Below, piece by piece: positions 8,520 to 17,514 of a DNA stretch of 64,000 bases. Source of the DNA: Aquincola agrisoli (lineage in GTDB: Bacteria; Pseudomonadota; Gammaproteobacteria; Burkholderiales; Burkholderiaceae_C); NCBI RefSeq assembly GCF_036621135.1, contig NZ_JAZIBG010000003.1, positions 71,808 to 135,807 of the forward strand. The letters are read 5' to 3'. Within the stretch, counting starts at the first letter, position 1. Each line of letters begins with the position of its first letter. The position numbers were made by a program, and so were the translations under genes. Under the pieces are notes generated by a model. It was not told the DNA's origin. It made no database searches and was given only the letters and a program-made list of their open reading frames with translations.

Positions 8520-9830
8520 TCAGGCCAGCGCGATCGCGGCGCGCGCCGCGGGCACGCCGGCCGCCGCCTGCTGCGGCCGTTGAGCGATGAGCCCCGCGAG
8601 ATGCTGCGCATCGCGTGCGATGCCCGAGAAGCGGCCCGATCCCCAGGTGTGCAGCCACGGCAGCCCCAGGAAGAACAGCCCGGGCAGCGCGGTGACGCCG
8701 CGATGGTGCTGGGGCTGCCCGCGGCCGTTGAAGACGGGCGCATCGAGCCAGCCGAAGTCGGGGGCGAAGCCGATGCACCAGACGATGGCTGCGATGCCGG
8801 CCTCGCGCAGGTCGATCTGGCCGCGCTCTTCCGCCGGCGCCCACACCGGCTCGTAGCGGCCGCCCGGCGGCGCGTCGATGCCTTCGCGGGCGATGTACTG
8901 GTCGATGCTGGCGTTGATGCTGTTGTAGACCGCGTCGGCGCGGTCGAGCACCTCGGCCACGTTGGGCTTGAAGCGCAGCGTGGTGCCGTCCACGCCCTCC
9001 ATCGCGCCGAAGAGCTGCATGCCTTCGGCGGCGAAGCGGCGCAGGTCGATGTCGCGCCCGCCGTCGCGGCCGGTCACGTAGTGGTTGGTGTTGTCGCGCA
9101 CGCCCTCGCGCAGCGGGTGCTTCTCGACCGGCATCTCGTAGTAGCCCATGTCGGCCAGCCAGTCGACCACGTCGCGGCCGCGGTAGAAGCGCGCGCAGCG
9201 CGGCGCGTCGCCCGCGGCCAGCAGCACGCGGCGGCCGGCCAGGTGCAGGTCTTCAGCGATCTGCGCGCCCGACTGGCCCGAACCCACCACGAGCACCGCG
9301 CCTTCGGGCAGCGCCGCGGCGTTGCGGTACTGCTCGGAGTGGAGCTGCAGCACGTCGGCCGGCAGGCGCTCGGCCATGCGCGGCACGATGGGCACGTGGT
9401 AGCCGCCCGAGGCGACGACCACGTGGTCGGCGGTGCAGTGCAGCGTGTCGCCGCCCTGCGCGTACTGCACGTCGAAGCCGCCCGAGGCGCGGGGCCGCAC
9501 CCGTTGCACCGCCACGCCCTCGCGCAGCGGTGCATCCACCTTGCGGCGGAACCCGTCGAGCCACGCGACGATCTCGTCCTTCTTCATGAAGCCGTGCGGA
9601 TCGTTGCCGGCATACGGGTGGCCCGGCAGCGCGCACTGCCAGTTGGGCGTGACGAGGCAGAAGTTGTCCCAGCGCTGCGTGCGCCACACGTGCATGGCGG
9701 TGTGCTTCTCGAACACGACGTGCTCGACGCCGGCGGCCGACAGGCAGGCGCTCATCGACAGCCCCGCCTGCCCGCCGCCGACGATGACGACGCGGTGGTG
9801 GGGAACGGCTGCGGTGGTGGGATGGGACAT
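8520..9830 (-). CDS. nitH: MSMEG_0569-type FAD/NAD(P)-dependent oxidoreductase of the Nit1C cluster
   Basis: 436 residues with the layout of flavin-containing monooxygenases: an FAD Rossmann motif near the N-terminus (VVIVGGGQAGLSMSACL) and an NAD(P) motif near the middle (VLVVGSGQSGAQIAEDL), with WCIGFAPDF and PGLFFLGLPW near the C-terminus. It is the last gene of the eight-gene minus-strand operon, six bases after the small MSMEG_0570-type gene. Proteins of this family occur almost only in Nit1-type nitrilase clusters. In Pseudomonas the equivalent cluster is required for growth on cyanide as nitrogen source, but the exact reaction of this enzyme is not established. Confidence 0.88.
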   Translation of the reverse strand: MSHPTTAAVPHHRVVIVGGGQAGLSMSACLSAAGVEHVVFEKHTAMHVWRTQRWDNFCLVTPNWQCALPGHPYAGNDPHGFMKKDEIVAWLDGFRRKVDAPLREGVAVQRVRPRASGGFDVQYAQGGDTLHCTADHVVVASGGYHVPIVPRMAERLPADVLQLHSEQYRNAAALPEGAVLVVGSGQSGAQIAEDLHLAGRRVLLAAGDAPRCARFYRGRDVVDWLADMGYYEMPVEKHPLREGVRDNTNHYVTGRDGGRDIDLRRFAAEGMQLFGAMEGVDGTTLRFKPNVAEVLDRADAVYNSINASIDQYIAREGIDAPPGGRYEPVWAPAEERGQIDLREAGIAAIVWCIGFAPDFGWLDAPVFNGRGQPQHHRGVTALPGLFFLGLPWLHTWGSGRFSGIARDAQHLAGLIAQRPQQAAAGVPAARAAIALA

Positions 9831-9836
9831 GGCGGG

Positions 9837-10124
9837 CTACTCCTGGAAGGCCAGCATCTGCACGCGGGCGTCGGGTTGGTCGGTGAAGCGCGCGGCTTGC
9901 GCCTCGATGACGTCGAGCTGGTCGGCGGCACGCGAGCACGCGAAGCCGTACTTCGCGGCCACGCGGTCGGAGGCGATCTGCGTGGCCTCGCGCACGCGGC
10001 GCAGGAACTCGGGCAGCGCGTAGCTGCCGCCGGGCTCGAAGTAGTCGCGGATCACCAGCGACGGCGAATAGCAGGTCGATTCGCTGGCATCGGGCCAGCG
10101 GAGGCGGTAGTGCATGGCAGGCAT
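9837..10124 (-). CDS. nitG: MSMEG_0570-type small protein of the Nit1C cluster
   Basis: 95 residues: RWPDASESTCYSPSLVIRDY, then FEPGGSYALPEFLRRVREAT and a KYGFACSRA motif. This matches the small protein family annotated as nitrogen-starvation response (MSMEG_0570 type), found only in nitrilase gene clusters. No enzymatic motif is known; two cysteines (near residues 18 and 63) are noticeable. The flanking genes are a glycosyltransferase gene 33 bp upstream and the flavoprotein gene six bases downstream. The symbol nitG is transferred from the position of the small hypothetical gene in Pseudomonas Nit1C clusters and is tentative. Confidence 0.8.
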   Translation of the reverse strand: MPAMHYRLRWPDASESTCYSPSLVIRDYFEPGGSYALPEFLRRVREATQIASDRVAAKYGFACSRAADQLDVIEAQAARFTDQPDARVQMLAFQE

Positions 10125-10157
10125 GGCGGTCTCGGGTCGGGCTGAATGGAAGATCGG

Positions 10158-11387
10158 TCAGGCGGCTTCGCGCGCAGGTGCCGTATCGCGCACCGGGCTG
10201 CCATACAGCGCCAGGTGGTGTTGCGCGCTCTCGGCCCAGCCGAAGCGGCTGCAGACCGCGGGCGGTGCGCGCCGGCCCAGCGCCACCGCCGCGCGCAGCG
10301 CATCGGCGATCGAGTCGGCGTCGAGCGGGTCGGCCCAGTGCACGTCGCCGTCGCCGAAGTGCTCGGTGAACGGAGCGATGCGCGACACCACGGCACGCGT
10401 GCCGCAGGCCAGCGCCTCCAGCGCGGCCAGGCCAAAGCCTTCCAGCAGCGACGGCATCGCCAGCACGTCGGCGCTGCGGTAGAGCGCGGGCATCCCGGCA
10501 TCGGGCACGGGACCGAGCAGCACGACGGGCCGGCCCGGGCCGATGGCCAGGCCCGCCGCGGCAGCTTCCGCATGGAAGGCGGCGACTTCGCCGGCATGGT
10601 CGAGCACGCTCGCGCCGCCGGCCACGACCAGCTGCGCGCGCGGCAGCTGCCGTCGCAGGCGGGCGAAGGCCTGCAGCGTGCGGCGCGTGTTCTTGCGCTG
10701 CTCGATGCCGCCCACCGTGAGCACGAGGGGCGAGGCCGGCCGTCCGCCGGCGGCGGGCCGGGGCGCGGCTTCGGCATCCGCCAGCCACAGCCCGAGCTCG
10801 TGCGCCACGGCGGCGTCGGCCGGCTGCGGCGCGGCCGAGAAGCGCACCGGGTCCACGCCGTTGCGCACCTCGTGCGCGGCCAGGCCGTGCTGCTCGCGCA
10901 GCCGCCGGCGCCACAGCGCGCTCACGCACAACAGCAGCCGCGCCTCGCGCAGCGAGCGTTCCTCCCACGCCTGCACCTGCGCGTCGGCGAAACGGTCGAC
11001 GTGGTGCACCGTGCGCACGTAGCCGTCGATCAGGCCCTCGGCCTGCAGATCGGCCAGCGCGTTGGCGCCGATGCCGTCGTGCGCGTGCAGCACGTCGAAG
11101 TGCTGGTGCCGCAGCAGCGCCCGCAGGTGCGACCGCACGGCGTCGATGCGTGCGCGCACGCCGTCCGCGAGCGCCGTGCCATCGGCCTGCGGCACCAGCG
11201 GTGCGAGCGACACGCGGCAAGGCGTCTCACGGAAGAAACGCTGGCCGCGTGCGGCGGGCGCGATCAGCGTGACCTCATGGCCCGCGGCCTGCAGCGCACG
11301 GCCGAGTTCCAGCACGTGCACCACGCCGCCGCGCGGGTTCACCGAATGTGTCAGCAGCGCGATGCGCCGCGCAGCGTGTTCAGCCAT
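10158..11387 (-). CDS. MSMEG_0565-type GT4 glycosyltransferase of the Nit1C cluster
   Basis: 409 residues with a GT-B fold. The N-terminal domain starts RIALLTHSVNPRGGVVHVLE. The C-terminal domain has the nucleotide-sugar site with VLTVGGIEQRKNTRRTLQAF and SLLEGFGLAALEALACG, the EX7E pattern of GT4 retaining transferases. Start at 11387; the gene overlaps the preceding AIR-synthase-like gene by eight bases, so translation is coupled. Glycosyltransferases of this exact type accompany Nit1 clusters in mycobacteria and some proteobacteria, suggesting that the pathway modifies or builds a sugar-containing metabolite. Donor and acceptor cannot be deduced. Confidence 0.87.
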   Translation of the reverse strand: MAEHAARRIALLTHSVNPRGGVVHVLELGRALQAAGHEVTLIAPAARGQRFFRETPCRVSLAPLVPQADGTALADGVRARIDAVRSHLRALLRHQHFDVLHAHDGIGANALADLQAEGLIDGYVRTVHHVDRFADAQVQAWEERSLREARLLLCVSALWRRRLREQHGLAAHEVRNGVDPVRFSAAPQPADAAVAHELGLWLADAEAAPRPAAGGRPASPLVLTVGGIEQRKNTRRTLQAFARLRRQLPRAQLVVAGGASVLDHAGEVAAFHAEAAAAGLAIGPGRPVVLLGPVPDAGMPALYRSADVLAMPSLLEGFGLAALEALACGTRAVVSRIAPFTEHFGDGDVHWADPLDADSIADALRAAVALGRRAPPAVCSRFGWAESAQHHLALYGSPVRDTAPAREAA

Positions 11388-12387
11388 GGCCCGCCTCCCG
11401 CGGCGCAAGGATGAACGGCCGCTCGCCCAGGTCCCACAGCAGCGCCTCGCCGTCGCGGTGCCGCAGCCGCACCTGCGGCGCTGCGGTGACGTGGCCGATC
11501 GCCGCGCAGGCGATGCCGCGCGCCGCGAAGCGCTCGCGCACCGCATCCGCCTGCGCGGGCCGCACGCTGAGCACGAAGCCGTAGCTGGGGAAGGCGGTCA
11601 GCCAGCGCAGCATGGCGGCATCGTCGTCGGCCGCGATGCTGCGGGGCCGCGGCACCGCGTCGGCATCGATGCAGGCGCCGGCCTGCGAGCAATCGAGCAG
11701 CATCAGCGCGGTGCCGATCGCGCCGGCCATGCTGATGTCCTTGGCCGCGTCGGCCAGGCCGGCTTCGGCCAATGCGGGCAGCACGTCGAGATCACCGCGC
11801 AGTCGTTCGGCCGGCGCCTCGGTGGAGGCGTTCCAGTACGGATACGGCTCCTGCCAGTGGCCGCGCAGGTCGACGGCGGCCAGCAGCACGTCGCCGGGCC
11901 GGGCGTCGAAGCTGCTGAGCAGCCGCTGCGCGCGGCCGAGGATGGCCACCGACAGCTGTGACCGCGCGCTGCGATGGTTGCTGTGGCCGCCGACCACCGG
12001 CACGCCGTAGCGGCGCGAGGCCTCGGCCATGCCCTGCATCAGCGGCCCGGCGGCCTCGGTGCCCGCGCTCCACAGCGCATCGACCACCGCGATCGGCCGA
12101 CCGCCCATCGCATACACGTCGCTCACGTTGACCATCACGCCGCAGTAGCCGGCGAACCAGGGCTCCTGCTCGACGAAGTCCTCGACGAAGCCCTCGATCG
12201 CCAGCAGCAGGTGGCCGCCGGCCCCGTCGGCGATCGCGGCGCAGTCGTCGCCGTTGGGCACGCCGAGCAGCCCGGGCGGCACCGCAGCGGCGTTCGACAA
12301 TGCGGCCATCGCGTCGCCGATGCCGCGCTTGTGGGCAAAGCCGCGGCTCTCGCGCAGCGCGATGCACAGGCGCTCGGCGGGCGTCAT
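11380..12387 (-). CDS. nitF: Sll0787-type AIR-synthase-like (PurM fold) protein of the Nit1C cluster
   Basis: 335 residues. GVPNGDDCAAIADG near residue 45 and VMVNVSDVYAMGGRPIAVVD near residue 90 are the ATP-binding half-site motifs of the PurM/SelD/ThiL superfamily. VVGGHSNHRS and AAKDISMAGAIGTALML complete the fold. The superfamily activates substrates by ATP-dependent phosphorylation, usually for amidine or cyclisation chemistry, so the protein may act on a nitrogenous intermediate. ATG at 12387 overlaps the GNAT stop codon by four bases (ATGA). The family assignment is firm; the substrate is unknown. Confidence 0.88.
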   Translation of the reverse strand: MTPAERLCIALRESRGFAHKRGIGDAMAALSNAAAVPPGLLGVPNGDDCAAIADGAGGHLLLAIEGFVEDFVEQEPWFAGYCGVMVNVSDVYAMGGRPIAVVDALWSAGTEAAGPLMQGMAEASRRYGVPVVGGHSNHRSARSQLSVAILGRAQRLLSSFDARPGDVLLAAVDLRGHWQEPYPYWNASTEAPAERLRGDLDVLPALAEAGLADAAKDISMAGAIGTALMLLDCSQAGACIDADAVPRPRSIAADDDAAMLRWLTAFPSYGFVLSVRPAQADAVRERFAARGIACAAIGHVTAAPQVRLRHRDGEALLWDLGERPFILAPREAGHG

Positions 12388-12968
12388 GCCGGCCTCCGGC
12401 CTGCGCCGCTGCGGCTCACGTAACCTGTATAGACATCGAGGCACGGCGGGTAGTGCGACAGGTCGGCCTGCATCAGCATGTGCGGCCGGCCGTGCAGCGT
12501 CTCTTCCTTCAGTGCCTGCCAGTGCAGCCGTTCGAAGAGCGGCACGTTCTGCTGCTGCACGTGGGCCAGGAACACGCGGCAGCCGCGGGCGTGCGCGCTG
12601 GCCACCGCCAGCTGGATGAGCGTCGCGCCGATGCGGCCGTGGTGGCGGAAGGCGGCATGCACGGCCAGGCGCGAGCCCCACCACAGGCCGGGCTCGGCCT
12701 GGTGGATGCGCACGGTGCCCACCACCTGGTCGGGCATGCCGCCCATCTGCGACAGCGCCACCAGCGTCTGCGCCTGCGGGTCGATCGCGTCGAGGTCGTC
12801 GCCCTCGAACACGCCCTGCTCCTCGCAGAACACGGCGCGGCGCAGCGCCATCGCCTCGCCACGCTCCCAATCACCCGCGGCCCACTTCACGCGGAACTCG
12901 CAGGCCACGAAGGCTGGGACGTCGAGCGGCTCGAAGGCCCAGGCCACGGGCGACGCGGCGGCACTCAT
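12384..12968 (-). CDS. nitE: MSMEG_0567/Sll0786-type GNAT N-acetyltransferase of the Nit1C cluster
   Basis: 194 residues. The first ~60 residues hold EFRVKWAAGDWERGEAMALR and VFCEEQGVFEGDD, the signature of this subfamily. The acetyl-CoA binding core follows: LAVHAAFRHHGRIGATLIQL corresponds to GNAT motif A (R/Q-x2-G-x-G/A), followed by VFLAHVQQQNVPLFERLHW (motif B). Start ATG at 12968 overlaps the radical SAM stop by four bases and the stop overlaps the next start by four, so the three genes are translationally coupled. The acceptor amine is unknown. Confidence 0.88.
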   Translation of the reverse strand: MSAAASPVAWAFEPLDVPAFVACEFRVKWAAGDWERGEAMALRRAVFCEEQGVFEGDDLDAIDPQAQTLVALSQMGGMPDQVVGTVRIHQAEPGLWWGSRLAVHAAFRHHGRIGATLIQLAVASAHARGCRVFLAHVQQQNVPLFERLHWQALKEETLHGRPHMLMQADLSHYPPCLDVYTGYVSRSGAGRRPA

Positions 12969-14128
12969 GCCACCACCTCCCGCTGCACGTCGGCCGTCTC
13001 GTACTGCGACAGCGAGGAGCACGCGCCGCACTTGCCGCAGCCGGCCTTGATGTCGGCCGAGCGGATGCCGGCGCGCGACACCATCGCGCCCAGCGGCTCC
13101 AGGATCGACTTCATCCACCCGGCATCGGGCGCCGGATGGTCTTCGAGCGGGGTGCCGCCGATGGGCACGAAGGGCACCACGAACGGGTACACGCCCAGGC
13201 CCACCAGCGTCTCGCACATCGCGAGGATCTCCTCGCGCGTGTCGCCCAGGCCGGCGAGGATGTAGGTGCTGACCTGGCCGCGGCCGAACACCTTGACCGA
13301 GGCCTCGAACGCCGACAGGTAGCGCGACACCGGCACCGTGGCCTTGCCCGGCATGATGCGCTCGCGCACCGCGGGGCTCACGGCTTCGAGGTGCATGCCC
13401 AGCGTGTCGATGCCGGCGGCCTTCATGCGGTCGAACCAGCGGTCGTCGTCGGGCGGCTCGCACTGGCCCTGCAGCGGCAGTTCGCGCCCGGCCGGCAGCC
13501 CGGCCTGGATGGCGAAGGCGCTCTCGGCCAGCACCTTCGCGCCGCGGTCGTCGCCGGGCGGCGTGCCGGTGGTCATCACCATGTGCTTCACGCCGTCGAG
13601 CAGCACGGCCATGCGCGCCACCTCGGCGAGTTGCGCCGGCGTCTTGTGGGCGATGGTGCGGCCGGCGGCCAGCGACTGGCCGATCGCGCAGAACTGGCAG
13701 GCCTTGCGCCGGCTCTCGTAGCGGATGCAGGTCTGCAACACCGTGGTGGCCAGCACGTCGGCACCGTGCAGCGTGGCGATGTGCGAATAGGGCACGCCGT
13801 CCAGCGTCTGCAGCGCATAGAAGCGCGGCACCTTCGGGAACTCGATGCGCGCGATCGGGATGCTGCCGCGCTTGAGCAGGCTGGCGCCGCCGGCATCGGG
13901 CGCGTCGGCCACGAAGGGCGACTGCCACGCGCTCGACGTGTGCACCGGCACCATGATCGTGTGGCCGTCGACGGTGACGGCCTTGTGGTCGGACGGCCCC
14001 GCGCCGCCGCGGCGGCTGGGCGCGCCCGCGCCGGGGTCAAGCAGCCGCAGCCCGGACGACTGCAGCTCGGTCATCAGCTGCCGCGCGGCCGCCGACGGCG
14101 TGGAGGGCTGGGGTGTCGGCATGGTCAT
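12965..14128 (-). CDS. nitD: MSMEG_0568-type radical SAM protein of the Nit1C cluster
   Basis: 387 residues. The [4Fe-4S] site is CIRYESRRKACQFC: three cysteines in a Cx9Cx2C arrangement instead of the usual Cx3Cx2C. GAKVLAESAFAIQ and IDTLGMHLEAVSPAV fit the radical SAM barrel. A second cluster of cysteines near the C-terminus (AGCGKCGACSSL) may bind an auxiliary iron-sulphur cluster. ATG at 14128 is preceded by GGGAG at good spacing. The nitrilase frame runs 92 bases into this gene. In Nit1C clusters this protein always accompanies the nitrilase; its radical reaction is not known. Confidence 0.9.
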   Translation of the reverse strand: MTMPTPQPSTPSAAARQLMTELQSSGLRLLDPGAGAPSRRGGAGPSDHKAVTVDGHTIMVPVHTSSAWQSPFVADAPDAGGASLLKRGSIPIARIEFPKVPRFYALQTLDGVPYSHIATLHGADVLATTVLQTCIRYESRRKACQFCAIGQSLAAGRTIAHKTPAQLAEVARMAVLLDGVKHMVMTTGTPPGDDRGAKVLAESAFAIQAGLPAGRELPLQGQCEPPDDDRWFDRMKAAGIDTLGMHLEAVSPAVRERIMPGKATVPVSRYLSAFEASVKVFGRGQVSTYILAGLGDTREEILAMCETLVGLGVYPFVVPFVPIGGTPLEDHPAPDAGWMKSILEPLGAMVSRAGIRSADIKAGCGKCGACSSLSQYETADVQREVVA

Positions 14129-15101
14129 GGGCGTTACTCCCGTTCGAAATTGCAGGGGCGGTGACCGGCTCGGTGCCGGGCATCGGGAACATCGGCGCGG
14201 CCGGCCGGCTGTCGATCGCCAGGCTCAGCAACTCGGGCCTGGCGTAGTGGCCCACCGAATCCATCATCCGTTTGCGCTTGGTGATCAGCGCCATGTCGAG
14301 GTCGGCGATCACCATGCCCTCGCCTTCGTTCAGCGGCTCGGCGAGGTACTTGCCCTCGGGCGACACGATGGCCGTGTGGCAGCCGCCGCGCAGCGCGCGC
14401 TGCAGGCCGGCGTCGGGCGTCACCGCGGCGATCTGCGCATCGGTGAGCCAGCCGGTGGCGTTGATGACGAAGCAGCCCGATTCGAGCGCGTGGTGGCGGA
14501 TGGTCACCGCCATCTGCTCCGCGAAGATGGGCCCCACCAGCGAGCCGGGGAACTGCGCGCAGTGGATCTCCTCGTGCTGCGCCATCAGCGCATAGCGGGC
14601 CAACGGGTTGTAGTGCTCCCAGCAGGCCAGCGCCCCGACGCGGCCCACGGCCGTCTCGGCCACGCGCAGGCCGGCGCCATCGCCCTGGCCCCACACCATG
14701 CGCTCGTGGTAGGTGGGCGTGATCTTGCGGCGCTTCAACTTCAGCGTGCCGTCGGCGTCGAACAGCAGCTGCGTGTTGTAGAGGCTGCCGTGGTCGCGCT
14801 CGTTCACGCCCAGCAGCACGACCACGCCGCGCGCCCTGGCGCGATCGGCCACCGCCTGCGTCACCGGCCCTGGCACCACCACCGCCCGCTCCATCAGCGC
14901 GAGGTGCGGCGCGCCCTGCTGGCAGGGCGGCAGCACGAACGAGAAGTACGGGTAGTAGGGCACGAAGGTCTCGGGGAACACGACGATCTGCGCGCCCTTG
15001 GAGGCGGCGCCGTCGATGGCCTCGCAGACCCGGTTCAGCGTGCCGTCGATCGCGTCGAAGTCCGGCGCGATCTGCACGGCCGCAGCGCGAATGGTGGTCA
15101 T
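14037..15101 (-). CDS. nitC: Nit6803-type nitrilase of the Nit1C cluster
   Basis: 354 residues from ATG at 15101. The carbon-nitrogen hydrolase triad is complete: Glu in VVFPETFVPYYPYF, Lys in KLKRRKITPTYHERMVWGQG, and Cys in VGALACWEHYNPLARYAL. Members hydrolyse small organic nitriles to acids and ammonia; the Nit1C enzymes support nitrogen acquisition, including growth on cyanide in Pseudomonas. The gene follows the NitB-like gene by 13 bases. The reading frame ends at 14037, inside the radical SAM gene, giving an unusual 92-base overlap. In another frame a TAA lies immediately before the radical SAM start, so the last ~35 residues could result from a late frameshift. Confidence 0.92.
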   Translation of the reverse strand: MTTIRAAAVQIAPDFDAIDGTLNRVCEAIDGAASKGAQIVVFPETFVPYYPYFSFVLPPCQQGAPHLALMERAVVVPGPVTQAVADRARARGVVVLLGVNERDHGSLYNTQLLFDADGTLKLKRRKITPTYHERMVWGQGDGAGLRVAETAVGRVGALACWEHYNPLARYALMAQHEEIHCAQFPGSLVGPIFAEQMAVTIRHHALESGCFVINATGWLTDAQIAAVTPDAGLQRALRGGCHTAIVSPEGKYLAEPLNEGEGMVIADLDMALITKRKRMMDSVGHYARPELLSLAIDSRPAAPMFPMPGTEPVTAPAISNGSNAHDHADTPALHAVGGRAAADDRAAVVRAAAA

Positions 15102-15114
15102 GCTGCAGCCCGCC

Positions 15115-15597
<483 letters not shown>

Positions 15598-15660
15598 GGC
15601 GTACTCCGTGGTGGCGTGGGGTTGAGGCTGCGGGCCGGGGCGGCCGCGCCCTCCTCCCTT

Positions 15661-15676
15661 TGCACGCGATGTGCCA
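15661..15676 (-). promoter_or_regulatory. Sigma-54-like (-24/-12) promoter for the nit cluster
   Basis: On the minus strand the bases read TGGCACATCGCGTGCA. This matches the sigma-54 consensus TGGCAC-N5-TTGC with one mismatch and has the strict GG-N10-GC spacing. The transcript would start near 15650, leaving about 53 bases of leader before nitB. Nit1C clusters are tied to nitrogen limitation, so sigma-54 control is expected. No NtrC-type activator gene is present in the window. Confidence 0.55.
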
Positions 15677-15687
15677 CGGCGGCATGC

Positions 15688-15943
15688 GATCGATGCGATC
15701 AATGGCCGATCAATCAACACGGATGCGCGGCCCGGCCATTCGTAAATTTTTGAGCGGCCGTCCGGCCGTGCCGGACGACGCGTGCAGCTCGCCCCGGCCG
15801 CACCGGCCAGAGGCGCAGGCCATGCGATCAATGCACCCGATCAACGGGATCGACTGCACCAAGCCTGTACGCGCGGAGGGCCTGCGGACGCCGCCGGGCT
15901 GGCATGGCGAATGCAATCAATGCCACGCTTGAACCCGATCAAC
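15688..15943. promoter_or_regulatory. Eight GATCAAT-like direct repeats in the nit/MocR divergent region
   Basis: Copies of a heptamer (G/A)ATC(A/G)A(T/C) occur at 15688, 15697, 15708, 15826, 15839, 15848, 15915 and 15937, all in the same orientation. They fall in three groups: one just upstream of the sigma-54-like promoter of nitB, and two in front of the MocR start. Intra-group spacing is 9-13 bases for the first two groups, near one helical turn, and 22 bases for the last pair. MocR regulators typically bind short direct repeats, so these are the likely operators. The region from 15598 to 15957 (360 bases) otherwise contains no gene. Confidence 0.6.
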
Positions 15944-15957
15944 CTGCCTGCAGCCCG

Positions 15958-17352
15958 ATGACCAAGCCCACTGCCCACTGGCGCAAGCGGCTGCTCGCGA
16001 CCGAGCGCCCCGCCTACCTCGCGATCCCCGACCTGATCGCCGAGGACCTGCGCGACGGCCGCCTCGCGGCACGCGACCGCCTGCCCACGCTGCGCGAGCT
16101 GGCCGAAGACCTGCACCTGAACTACACCACCGTCGCGCGGGCCTATGCCGAGGCGCGCAAGCGCGGGCTGATCGATTCGCGCGCGGGCTATGGCAGCTTC
16201 GTGCGTGGCAAGGCGCCGGCCCTGCCGCTGCGCGGCGGCAGCGGCGCGGAGATGACGATGAACCTGCCGCCCGAGCCGTCGGACGCGGCGCTGCTCGCGC
16301 GCATGCACGAGAGCGCGGCGGAGGTGATGGCGCAGTGCGACCTGTACGGCCTGCTGCGCTACCAGGACTTCGGCGGCACGCCTGCCGACCGCGAGGCCGG
16401 CGCCCACTGGCTGCGCCGGCGGCTGCCCAACGCCACCGCCGACCGGCTGCTGGTGTGCCCCGGCATCCACAGCGTGCTCACCGCGCTGCTGTCGCAGCTC
16501 GCGCGGCCGGGCGAGCTGATCTGCGTCGACGCCCTGGCCTACCCGGGCCTGAAGGCCATCGCCACGCAGCTCGGGGTGCAGCTGCATGCGCTGCCGCTGG
16601 ACGACGACGGCCCCGACGTCGAGGCCTTCGAGCACGCCTGCAAGACGCTGTCGCCGAAGGCCGTGTACTGCAACCCGACGCTGCTGAACCCGACGACGAT
16701 CACGATGAGCCGCGCACGCCGCGAGGCGCTGGTCGACGTCGCGCTGCGCTACAGCGTGCCCATCGTCGAGGACGATGCCTATGCGATGCTGCCCACCGAG
16801 CGGCTGCCGCGCCCGCTGGCCTGCCTGGCGCCCGACGTCACGTACTACATCACCGGCTTCTCGAAGTGCCTGGGCGCGGGGCTGCGCAACGCCTACGTGC
16901 TCGCGCCCAACGTGCGCCTCGCGCAGCGCCTGGCAGGCGCATTGCGCGCCACCACGGTCATGGCCTCTCCCGTGACCAACGCCCTCGCCACGCGCTGGGT
17001 GCAGGACGGCACGGCCGACGCGGTGCTGGAAGCGATCCGGGACGAGTGCCGCCGCCGCCATGCCCTGGCGATGGACCACCTGGGCCGCTGGGGCGTGGCG
17101 GGCCACCCCGAGTGCTTCCACCTCTGGCTGCCGCTGGCGTGCGACTGGAACATCGTCGAGTGCGCCTCGTACCTGCGCACGCAGGGCGTGGCGGTGGTGG
17201 CGAGCGCGGCCTTCAGCACCGACGGCAATCCACCCGATGCGATGCGCATCTGCCTGGGCGGCCCCGCGCCGCTCGACGCCTGCGACCGGGCGCTGCGGCT
17301 GCTGGCCGACACGCTCGACCATCCGCAGCACCCGCATGCCACCGTGATGTAA
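15958..17352 (+). CDS. MocR-type regulator (GntR wHTH fused to aminotransferase domain)
   Basis: 464 residues from ATG at 15958. The N-terminal GntR winged helix spans ~residues 18-85 (IPDLIAEDLRDGRLAARDRL, TLRELAEDLHLNYTTVARAY), followed by a linker and a fold-type I aminotransferase-like domain. The PLP lysine is retained in YYITGFSKCLGAGLRNAYV, and YCNPTLLNPTTITMS and IVEDDAYAMLP are the cofactor-contact segments. Such proteins regulate neighbouring genes in response to PLP or amino compounds. It is divergent from the Nit1C operon, its probable target. An in-frame ATG at 15904 would extend it across two GATCAAT repeats, so the later start is preferred. Confidence 0.9.
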   Translation: MTKPTAHWRKRLLATERPAYLAIPDLIAEDLRDGRLAARDRLPTLRELAEDLHLNYTTVARAYAEARKRGLIDSRAGYGSFVRGKAPALPLRGGSGAEMTMNLPPEPSDAALLARMHESAAEVMAQCDLYGLLRYQDFGGTPADREAGAHWLRRRLPNATADRLLVCPGIHSVLTALLSQLARPGELICVDALAYPGLKAIATQLGVQLHALPLDDDGPDVEAFEHACKTLSPKAVYCNPTLLNPTTITMSRARREALVDVALRYSVPIVEDDAYAMLPTERLPRPLACLAPDVTYYITGFSKCLGAGLRNAYVLAPNVRLAQRLAGALRATTVMASPVTNALATRWVQDGTADAVLEAIRDECRRRHALAMDHLGRWGVAGHPECFHLWLPLACDWNIVECASYLRTQGVAVVASAAFSTDGNPPDAMRICLGGPAPLDACDRALRLLADTLDHPQHPHATVM

Positions 17353-17514
17353 CAGCAGGCCGGTGCGCCCGCCGAAGCACCCCCTAGAAGGCAATTCCTG
17401 ACGGTCCGGCGGTACGCGCCAACGCCTGCCCACCGGCTTACCATGCCGGGGGTTCCGGCCGCCGCATGCCGCACGCCGGCCCGCCCCCCATATCACCCCC
17501 GAGGAGCCTTCTCC

